From Colias croceus (lineage: Eukaryota; Arthropoda; Insecta; Lepidoptera; Pieridae), in NCBI RefSeq assembly GCF_905220415.1, contig NC_059556.1, positions 6,460,501 through 6,524,500 of the forward strand: a DNA stretch of 64,000 nucleotides, in the 5' to 3' direction. The position numbers were made by a program, and so were the translations under genes. Within the stretch, counting starts at the first letter, position 1; every line of letters begins with the position of its first letter. Below are positions 15,101-27,100 of this stretch, piece after piece. Under the pieces are notes generated by a model, which worked only from the letters and a program-made list of their open reading frames with translations, did no database searches and was not told the DNA's origin.

Positions 15101-18100
15101 CTGAAAATTTTACTTGATAACTGGCTACAGGGACTTTCATACGCTGAGACTGAGACCTTTTTAGACTCATTTATCTAATTCGTTCAAATTAAGATTTCAC
15201 ACGCATTCAAACTCACTCACACTTACTCACACTACACACTCACTCACTCGTCACAATCACTCACACTTCATCCGGGTAGACTTTTGCATGTTTAATTTTA
15301 TTATTTTTTTTTTTTTTTGTATCATTTTATTTTTATATTTTTTTGCTAATGTAACTAAAGTAATTTAATTTTTAAGCTACATAGTTTCTTTCTTTGGCTT
15401 AATTATAATGTTCTGTTCATCCGAGTGGTGGAGACCTGGTGACCTGTATTACAGGTTTTACACCTACCACAGGCACCAGCTTTCTACACCTTGTATATGT
15501 TGCCTGTATGTATAATATGTATTGTAAAAGGAAGAAATAAATAAAGATTATTATTATTATTATGTTTCTCATTTCCATAATACTCGGGTACCACCAGAAG
15601 GACGGTACCCGGATCTTTGGAAGGCTTACGTGGGGACACGGATCCAACACGCAGAGGCCCTTTGAGACTTTTAATGTGTTGTGGGACACCAGCCGCAGCC
15701 TGCCCATGATTGCACTATAGAGATACAGCCCTAGGCAGTCCGCGGCCGATGTAGGACTATTGCAGGGTATGGAAATTTAATAATTGGGCTATGGATTGGG
15801 ATGCTAAATGGACTGGTACTGGGGACTATGGGAAACTATGGCACCTGCCTTTCTACTAAAAGAAAGTAAAAATATGTTGGCAGGTGGTGACTCGCCCTCT
15901 CACTGTATGGGCCCCCGAAATAAGTCGCTGCAATAGTGCGACAAGGGGGCAACATATTGTGAGCAGCTAAGGGTGGAGAGGCGTCCCTGGACTTTAAACT
16001 CCGATCACGCGCTCCCTGAGGGTCCAGCATCACGTGCCCACTCGCCACTTACGCTTCGCATCCACCCTTCGAGCTAAAAGCTCTCGCGACTCCACTCTGG
16101 CCGGCCGGTTAAGGCAAGCCAGAGGTGGGGGTCCTGTCCTCGTCAGGCTTCACTCCGACCGGCCGGTGAAGGCAAGCCGGAGATGAAGACAGGGGCCTCC
16201 CCCGGGAGCACTCGGTTCCCGCGGGGTCGCTACTCCCCGACACCCCGCCACAAGGTGTCCTGCGGGTTGACTGATTGCACGGGTGGAATATCTATTGTCA
16301 CGTAGACAACAGATATACCTATTATTAACATGATATTATAACAATTCAATCCGTTCACTTATTAGTTATTCTTATTGCTTATTACGTTATATCAGTTTCA
16401 AGTCTTCATTACTAAAGGATACAATACCTAATACCCCTAATCTCTGATATCTCGAATCTTATAGTCGTTTCACCATAATACACATTATATTATTGTACTT
16501 AATCGAAAAAACTGCATTGTCAACATGAACGGCCACATCTTATTATCTTTCTTATATTTAATTAATGATAACACAATATAGGTACGATAAATATATTATA
16601 TTTGGAAAGAATGCGGAACTGTTTGAGAATGTAATACATAAGTTAATAATAACTAGAGCAGAGATAATTAGAGCTTATTAAAAGCTGATTGTTTTAAAAG
16701 GGAGGTTCGCAAATCATAACCAATAGGTATTTCAAATGAATCTAAAACGTAGCAGAGTTTGACTATCTTTGTGATAGATAGATACATATTTTGTAGTATT
16801 GTAGATTTACACCATAAATCTCGAGAAATGTTTGTAAAAGTAATTTGTTTAAGTTTACAAATTGAATGATAGTTATTTATGTATCACGGAGATCACGACT
16901 TTCGTGTCGTTGACAGATTTTTATATCGTAGTTACGATAATTATTAATGTTTCACGTTTGAAGATGAACGTTGAAAAAAATGGCAAAATATACAAAATAA
17001 TAAATGAAAAAGAGAAAATAAGTTAATTACTCTTAAGATTTTATACATTTTCTTTTAAATAATATGTAAACTGTATCATATCATTGCATTAAATTAGAAG
17101 AGTCTACAAATCAACGTTATAGAGATCTAATTATCGTGTAGCCTAAACATCCAAAAAATATCAGAATATGGCCAAAATTTAAATGCAAAAGCGTTCAAAT
17201 TACTCTAACTTATTTAATTTAATGGTGAGAATGATTAATTTAACACTCGCAGAGAAAAGTCCCGGTTGAGTTGCATGACGGCTAAATGCTCCACGATACT
17301 TGCATTGCCAAAAATATTTTGCGCCTTATAAAAAATCACTTTAAACAATTTTAACTCTACTATCCTTATCAATACAGAATATATTCGGATGCATTGAAAA
17401 TGTAAATTTTTGAATATCTGGTTTCGCCAAAAGAAAGTTTTTTATTATACACCGGTTTGCAAGAATTCAGTTTTTGCTTACGAAACTTTAATGATTCAAT
17501 TTTGAGAACATTCAGTGATAATAAATTCATCCTTTGTGTACAAATTATGAAATTAGTCACAATATGCTTATGTATTAATATACATATTAGTAATATCTAT
17601 TTAATTACCTATCTATTATAATGCTTTTTAATTGACGTAACCACTTTTATAAACCAGGGCTACTGCAATATTATCTGTTCTTGTATTATAAACATAGTAG
17701 GTACATAAACTTGCAAGAAGATGTCATAAAATTCTTCAAAAATATGTCACTCAATCGAACAACAAAAGTAAAGATCAACAAACTGCATACAAAGATGAGG
17801 TCGTTGCCCCGTCTCGACTATTTGAAAGCGAATTTCCACCGATGGCCACATATGGTATTATGTGCCGTAATTAGTCAAATCCGCTGAGATCTAGCTAAAT
17901 ATGTATATCAGTGCATAATGTGTATCAGACGCGTGTAAAAGAAAGTAACTGCGCAGGAGTCACTTAGTCATACGTGCTTTCGAAAACCAACCAATATAAG
18001 CGATTAGAAAATTCTTTAAAAAGAGTAAGAGTTTCTTACCGACTCTTCTCCCAAATCAGTGGTAGTTTAAAATAAAAATGCAATCAAACTTTTAAAAATT

Positions 18101-21100
18101 TACATATTTATATAAAAAATTGAGTTTGAGAAGACTCTAGATCCCAGGATAATTTAATGTACTTTGCTTAATAAATAGCATTTATTGATTGAATATAATA
18201 ATGTAGGGAGTACGGATTGAATTCCCGGGTACATGTGACGCCCTAATGTGACTCATTTTTAGAGATTCGACTGCATTGACTCATGGTTGAATAAGGATTT
18301 ATGTACATTTATATCGACAGACTTGTTAACCTATGTCGATGTTTAACCATTTGCTTTCATAAAGAAATAGCTGTAATCCATAAAGAATGTAGTTTATATA
18401 CGGAGGGCTTTTTAGGCTTTGATAACAAGTGTTACCAATAGATTTCCGAACCACATTTTATAATAGGTAGCTCTTGTGGACCATAAAACACAGCCTAGTT
18501 TCAATCTTTATATGTAGGTCTACCATAGTATTAGCTGCATTTCCTTTATCTGTAGTCTATGCTCCACATAGTGACGTCCGTTGAGATTAATTCGTTTATT
18601 AATTGCATCTGTCAGGTAACGGTTATAGAGCGGCCATTCTAGTTCATCCCGTTAACCGTTATCTAAGTTGTTTTTATTTTTAACATTCTTCTCATATTTT
18701 GTACTTTAAGTATCAAAAATGTATATTAATAAACAAACCTTAATCATCAGTCCGCGTAATCATAATTATGTAATAATCTTAATGATTACATTAATGTACA
18801 TATTGTAATTTAAATTTAAATAATAAATGACATCGCACATTAGAACACTACCATACAATATGCAAGACAGCAGATATTTTCTAGTTCGCTAAGAGTCATA
18901 ACAGTTACATAATTAATTGCACTGCATTAAAAGCACTACTTAATATGCATAATCGATCTTAGATAAGTGTCCATAAACGCCACTGTCACTCCAAAGACTC
19001 AATTAAAATTATCGTAAAAGTGAAATTTCATCCGATCGTGATGAAATACTCACATAACACCATCCGAATCGTGAGCATCCAGTTCTTAGATTATAATCAT
19101 TATTTTCAATTAGAGACTGCCTTCATAATTTAAATTGATAGTCATCTTTTCTCTGTCAATGTTATATTTAACATCCGAGATGCGCTTATTCCTGTTGCAG
19201 ACGGCTAGACACGTATCGTTTCTATTTATGTTGTCGTCTATAAACTTAACGATTTTATCAATTGCGTGTATCGGTTCATATGTAACTACTCCAATCTCCA
19301 CGACATATCTTATTATAACATACAAAAATGTGTCCTGTAAGTCTTAGAATAACATCAACTACAAACAAACATCTTTAATTAATATTGTCGTTAATTTCTA
19401 TTATCAGAAGTAATTCGGACAAGAAAATTGTACCCATGCTGAGAAGCAAAATAAAATGGCTTTATAATTAAAATTTAATTTGCATACACTTTCTGCACTG
19501 CTCGAATAGCACTTAGTGTCATTTCCACTGGTAAAGTTCACACACTGTTTTATGATAGTGATGTTTGTTTTGTCTGGCTCAGTTGATAGAGGCGAAATAC
19601 ATTCAATGTGACAGAATGAAAGCAGACGTTCGCAAAGCAACACGGATTTTCGCAGCTCTAATACAAAATACGCAATAAGGAAGGAGCCTCTAATTCTAAA
19701 TAATTTTAAAACAGATATTAGGGGAGCAAGTGAATAAATAGAAACGTAAAACATGATATAAATGTTTCACTAAACTGAAGTGTGTATAAACTTTAAAGTG
19801 AGTGGTGAAGTCGTGATTCCAAAAATGAGTACAGCTCTACAAACGGTAACTCCAAATGCGAGCGGAAACGAGGTTGTTGGTAAGTTAAAAATTATAAACA
19901 ATTTTTTGCGATTAGTCTAAGCAGATTTTTGATCTCAATCGACCGAGAGTTAATAGGCGTTAAACAATAGGTAGGTACGTCGTACTTATTATTACAAAAG
20001 AAGACCACTCCTTTATTTAAATGATGAATTGGTTACTGCCAAATGCTAATAATAATAATTTAATATAAAATTATGTTTATGTTATTCTATTATGAAGATG
20101 TTATCACTCAAAAGTCAAAAGGGCATAAAACATTAGTAATCTTCGAATAAATAAGCATACAAATGATAAATCTGTTAACTATCGCAAAACAAACAGGCAA
20201 GTACAAGCTAAGCTAATCTTAGACTCGAGACTGGTTCACCCACGTGCGGTGGCCCACGCCTCTGTAAATATCACTATCTGAAGCCCTCTTAACATGTTGC
20301 CAATAATTATATTTGCAGTTTTAAAGCTATGCTAAGTTTATGTTAAGGCGACTACACCACCGAAACTAGCGCCCCCCCAACATTTTATTTTTTTACTCCT
20401 AAACCAGATCAAATTTAAAAAATCTAGCTCGGTACTTTGCTAGTATATTACTTGTAGTATTTTTGGTATTACTTTTCATTATTTTGCATTCGGTAAATTA
20501 GGAGAACTTTTGATTACCGCCAAAAGTGGCCACTTTTGGCGGTAATCAAAAGTTCTCTAGAATAATGAACAGTTAGAATAGTGAAAAGTAATACCAAAAA
20601 TACTACAAGTAATATACTAGCAAAGTACCGAGCTAGATTTTTTAAATTTGATCTGGTTAAGGAGTAAAAAAATAAAATGTTCGGTGGCGCTAGTTTCGGT
20701 GGTGTAGGCCTCTTAAGGTGATTGCTACGATCTGTTCCCAGCCAATGTCCCGCTAGATGGCGCTGAATTCTACATTTCTAGTTTATTTGAGTTTTTGCGT
20801 AATTGGAAAAGATTAAGGTCGTAGGAATAGTCATGGCGATTACTGAATATTATATTTTATTTAAATATGTCATATCATTGCCTTAAAATCCACCCAATTC
20901 GGTAAAACCATGCGTTTTAACATCTGTCATTGCATACAGGGTCGTTTACACACACAGACGTATACAAAAATGATAAAGATTGAACTCTAGATGGCGTGAA
21001 TGTAAAACAAGTTTGTCGTGTATGTATTTGAGTAGTTAGTAGCATATTATATTCTGAATTTCTGATCCATGCCTATTCACTCAAAACTACCTAATAACAC

Positions 21101-24100
21101 TAATGATTTGTAACAGTAAATTATTTCAATAGGTAGGTATTTGAACATTTCCCAACAAGACGTAAGAATAATTATTCGTAGGTATACAAGATACAATAAC
21201 AAATCTAATACACTATTTATTATTTTACTATTTACTAGCGGTCCGCCCCGGCTTCGCCCGTGGTACATGTTTACGTTTTCTCTCCATTAGAAGTAAGAAC
21301 CATCCTCGTACTTCAAGGAATATAATAAAAAAAGAATTATCGAAATCGGTTCAGCCGTTCTCGAGTTATGCGCTTACCAACACATTTTGCGATTCATTTT
21401 TATATTAGACTAGCGGTCCGCCCCGGCTTCGCCCGTGGTACATGTTTACGTTTTCTCTACATAAGAACCATCCTCGTACTTCAAGGAATATAATAAAAAA
21501 AGAATTATCGAAATCGGTTCAGCCGTTCTCGAGTTATGCGCTTACCAACACATTTTGCGATTCATTTATATATATATAAGATTATGTGAAAATAACCAGG
21601 ATGGTGAAAAACATAGGTATTTACGAAAACATAGTAACATATGGCTGTCGCTACAATAATTATATTTCAATTTTATCTTTTTATACCTAGTAGAACTGGT
21701 CGACGAATAAAAAAAATCGTATTAGAATACAATATATTACGGAACAAAAAAAGGATTGTAACTGAATTAGGTAGGTATGTTTGTTTCTGGGCGCACCGTT
21801 TTCGACGACGCGACGCGACGCGCGACGTAAGCGTATAGGTATAGGTACCTACTTTGCTAAAACAAACTAATAAAATTGTGTGCCTGTCTGAAAATTCGGA
21901 AAAGCATATTTTGCAAGTTTGTGATTACTTTGATAGTTTACCGATTTATAATAATTGTAATTGTAATTGTATAATATATAATTTGCAATGTGGTGAAATT
22001 TCATAAAAATCACGGGCCAATTTTTTGTTTTGAATCCCACCGAAAATATAATTGCGTTATTAGAATAATTAATTACTATACCTACCCACGATCAATTATT
22101 ACAATATAGTCTCAAATGCATACTAGAGAAATATTGCAATTTGATTCAATTAAAATGCATAGCATACAAAAATAAATTCACAACACAAGAAATTCCGCGC
22201 GCAAATCATAGCGCGTGTCAATGAAATCAAGAATGTTTTATACAATGACTAAGGAATTTTTATATCAAGCCGACGCGGACGAGCGACGACGCGACGCCGA
22301 ACAAAAGTACCTACGACGGACGACCACGCTTCGAGTTGCCAAACACACAGCCAAACAACAATAATGAGTAATAAATTGTTTACAAAAAAAACAAGTTTTC
22401 CATTTTTCTGTATGAGTAGACAGAACTTCAAAACGCCACCTGCTACGGTTTATATGATGAACGATGGTTATAAAAATAAAAGTTATATTTGTTGGTGTAA
22501 ACTATTTTATTGATCAATAATTTTGGAATTTAAAACTGTCAACATTGATTACAATAAAACGCAGTTTTATTTTATTACACTATTGTTTTTTTATCAAAAC
22601 ATGTATTTGAAGTACCATATAATATTATGCTGATCCAAGCATTTTCACTCAAAACTAATATCACTAATGATTTGTAAAAGTAAATTATTTCAATATACAT
22701 TTCATAACCAACAAGTAAGAATAATTATTATTATTCCTACCTACAACAACAAACCTAAAACACTATTTACTATGGGAAAATAACCAGGAAGGTGAAAAAC
22801 ATTATATTATTATTTACGATTTCGACGCACTCGACTTTTAGTAAAATATAGTAGGTAAACATAATATTATGGTTTTGATTTTTGCTACTAGTATAAGAAA
22901 ACTGCGTGTTCAAACTACTTGTTTGTCTGTCTGAAAATTCGGAAGTACTTTGGTACTAGTTTACCGATTTATAATAATATTGTATATATCGTTGTTTAAA
23001 AAATATTCAAACACAATAAAATATGATATACTGATTTATCACTGGTTTCAGTGATGAACTGATGAGTCAATGTTAGCCACTATACTTTCGTCATACGTGT
23101 GTATGATTGATGTGATTTGCAACGTGGTGATATTTCAGAAAAATCACGGGTCAAATTGTCCCACCGAAAATATAACTGCGTTATAAGAATAACTATACCT
23201 ACGATAAATTATACATAATACAATATAGTCTCAAATGCATACTAGTGAAATATTTTATTTGAATCAATAAAATAAAAATAAAATAAAAAATAATAATAAT
23301 ACAAAAATAAATTCACAACACAAGAAAATCCGCGCGCAAATCATAGCGCGTGACAATGAAATCAAGAACTTTCGAGCCGACGCGGACGCGACGCGGACGA
23401 CGAAGGAGCCTAACAAAAGTACCTACAATCATAGGCGGCTCGTGACAAAATTGTATGGCCGTGTTCACTTGAAATAAAACAACGAAAATAGGTACCTACA
23501 ATAGCGTTAGCAGTACAAAAAAAATGAGCACCACATTATAAATGTCTATTTAATATTTATACACTAAAAATTATAGAGTATTTCAAAACGAATTCAATTA
23601 TTATTTAGCAATAATTAGAAAATCCCCGAATTTGCATTCGTGATCGTATTCATAGTGTTTGTCTACACTAATATTATAAAGAGGAAAACTTTGTTTGTTT
23701 GTTTGATTGTAATGAATAGGCTCATAAACTACTGGACATTTTACCAATGTTTGCAAGTTTGTGATTACTTTGATAGTTTACCGATTTATAATAATTGTAT
23801 ACTTATATCATTGTTTAAAAATATTCAAACACAATATGATATAGGTACTGATTTATCACTGGTTTCAGTGATGAACTGATGAGTCAATGTTAGCCACAAT
23901 ACTAATCACTTTCGTCATACATGTGTATGAACTATGATTGATGTGATTTGCAATGTGGTGAAATTTCATAAAAATCACGGGCCAATTTTTTGTTTTGAAT
24001 CCCACCGAAAATACATATATTACTAATTGCGTTATTAGAATAATTAATTACTATACCCACGATCAATTATTACAATTTACAATATAGTCTCAAATGCATA

Positions 24101-27100
24101 CTAGAGAAACATTGCAATTTGAATCAATTAAAATGCATAGCATACAAAAATAAATTCACAACACAAGAAATTCCGCGCGCAAATCATAGCGCGTGTCAAA
24201 TGAAATCAAGAATGTAATTTATATCAAGCCGACGACGACGCCGAACTAAAGTACCTACAGTACCATTTACCTTCAGTGTACAATACAGTTTACAGACCTA
24301 CGACGGACGAACAATAATGAGTAATAAATTGTTTACAAAAAAAAAACATAGTTTCTAAGGTCATTAGTTTTATTTTATTTTATTGTTATTTTCTTTGAAC
24401 GATTGGAAATGAAATTACTCAATTTTTACACAGAACTTTGATTTATTAGAATTATGCTCATTATGTATAAGATAACGAACGCGAATGCACGACATCTAGC
24501 GCGTCTTATGTCTAAACATCGCCTTTCGTTTAGACATTGACGCGCTAGATCTGTAATAAGTATATAGTCTATGCGCTAGATGTCGTGCTTTATGTCGTGT
24601 TTCGCTTGGCAAAAGTCACGCACACTACTGTAGAAGTGTCAAATTTTTCCGGTATTTTACTGTTGTTTTTCTAAGTAAATATTGTAAATTATTGATTAAA
24701 AAGGTCGAACGCGCACACATTTCATTATAGAGAAGTGATAAAATGATTAGTTTTAAAGAAATAGTGTCTGTGTTAAGTGTTTAGAGGTAATCAAAAATGT
24801 ATGGAGGGACGGTCGGAACATCCACCTTAAGTAGATGTTGCCAGTAATGGCCTTTTCCACGCAGGATGCAACCCAAATTCCATTTGCATTGCAATATTGT
24901 AATTTCCATTTGGACACGATTTGATTGCGAAATATTAGTTTATAAAAATCGACGAAACCATTGTGTGATTCTCCAATATGATATTCATTTAGACCACTTT
25001 TGCAATTTTCTACATTCAAATGAGCTGAGTTTCGTATGACTAATCTATGAGTTCAGTTGCTTGTTATCTTTGTTCTTTTATAAATCCGTGTTATTTAAGC
25101 ATCTGGCTCACCTTGTTTTGTTATTGATTTTGTTTTATATCAATCTTCTTATTGAACGAGCAAAGAAATAACATTCCTTTTGACGTTCTGAGATTTGAAG
25201 AAGGTAATTTCTTCAGAATCTTTCATCTCCTTTGTAAATAATGCTAAGCTAAACTTGACAGAAGTTTATATTTGGCCCGAAAAAATAGGTCGCTAAAAGC
25301 AGACGAACTTTTTAACTGTTCCGATCATTATCTTTGTGTTGCAACTGCAACTGTAGACTCTTGCGCAACGCTTGGCAAAAACGTTGATGTCATCAGGAGA
25401 TCAGGCCAATTTCCATATGAAATAACGGGGTTTAAATTAGCTGGAGTAATTTACCGTTACGATGATCTAACACCATGAATTGTAATATTTTCTGTCCTTT
25501 TTCCTCAAATAGATGAGATATCATTCATGTCCTGAGAAGGAAAACATTTGTCATCCTGCTTAATAATAATTATATATTTTGATAACTTTTTATGCACTAA
25601 AAACATGTAATATCAAGTTTACTGTATTTCATTAAGTTCTGGAGATAGATTCATTAAATTGAAAACGTGAGAACCTTTAATTTAGCATAGAAACTTTAGT
25701 TTGTTTATTGACCAATCTAATAAAAATCACTACCAGCACAGACTAATAATAATATACTACGTATACAACTACCAGTAATATATTAAATAATAATTCTCGT
25801 CGACCCAAGTTAGTTACTCCTTCCAAAGAACGTGTTTATGATAACTCATTACCCTCGAAGCATTTTCAGGGTAACGGTCACTATCACATTAAGGCCAGCG
25901 GATGATGGATGGTTTATTTTACCATAGACTATTAGATTTATTAAATTATCACTTGATTTGAAATAAACTGGTTCTAATTTTATATTTATATTATAGTCTT
26001 CTATGTTTTTGATTAACTGTCTAAATCTTCACTTGCTTATCCTACTTATATTATAAAGTTTGTGAGCCGTGAGGATGGATGTATGTGTATGTACTCTTTC
26101 ATGCAAATACTACTGAACCGATTACAATGAAATTTAGCACACATATAGAGGGTAACTTGGATTAACACATATGATAGGTTTTATCCCGGAAATCCCACGG
26201 GAACGAGAACTATGCGGGTTTTTCTTTGAAAACGCGGGCGAAGCAGCGGGCGGAAAGCTAGTTAACAATATTTTTCACACTTGATTTGTCATAGAATGTT
26301 TCGACAGCTTAATCATTTGATATCTTTTCTCTCGTTGTTTTAATTAGTTGCGTAATACTAAATTGAGATAAGAGATGCATTTAATTCCGATTGATTAAAA
26401 GCGTAATGCTCTGTGATATAATCAGTAATCAGTTATGTAAGTTATTATTACGATCACGTGGTTAGTTCCTGTTTCGTTTTGGTAAGCTATGTGCCTTACT
26501 GTTTCTTCATAGTTGCATTCATTGAAATTTAAAAGGAGCGGTGTGAATAGTAATTAGAATATTAACCTTTGGAATTTTTTGCTCTATTTGAAAAGCTTTG
26601 TTTAATTTTGACAAGTACTTGAAGAATATGGAAGATTTTGAATAAAATTTTAGTAGGTAAAATAAATATCGTGACGAACGGCAGGAAAAATGTTTTTGCG
26701 CACTGTGGCGAAAATCTATGCGAAATTTAATTTTAAATATGTGTTTATTTTTATTTCTTGTAAAAGAAAATATGCCCATTGTAATGGTTTTGTTTTTCTT
26801 CATCATTTGTGTTTGCAGTTGGATTGATTTTATTTACCATTTGCAAAAAAAATTGATTTTCACATTTAACCTTTGTTTCAACTACGTTTTCTTCAAATCA
26901 ATACCTACTTGATATGAAATTGTTAGCCTTTAATCGGGGTCACCTTCGTTTCGCTACAGTTTGTCAACCTGTGTCGCATCATATTTTGCAGTTATCACGA
27001 TAAAGTATAAGAAATCGTAAGACACTATACCAAAGTCACATTTTCGCTCAACATGTTCACTGCTACTTGCAGTTCCATTGTAGTTTTCCGTCTATCACAA

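Larger units (their letters stand above)
21062..24350. repeat. Three tandem diverged copies of one segment
   Basis: Copies lie at about 21062-22390 (A), 22628-23430 (B) and 23745-24350 (C). Shared landmarks include ATCACGGG(T/C)CAA, ACCGAAAATA, CTCAAATGCATACTAG, TTCACAACACAAGAAA, CGCGCGCAAATCATAGCGCG and a CpG-rich GCCGACG(CGG) stretch. A and C are closest at their right ends (AATAATGAGTAATAAATTGT). Copy A is interrupted by the two LINE tails listed below, which B lacks at the corresponding point. No coding capacity is visible. This may be a repeated non-autonomous element or a local duplication. Confidence 0.7.
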
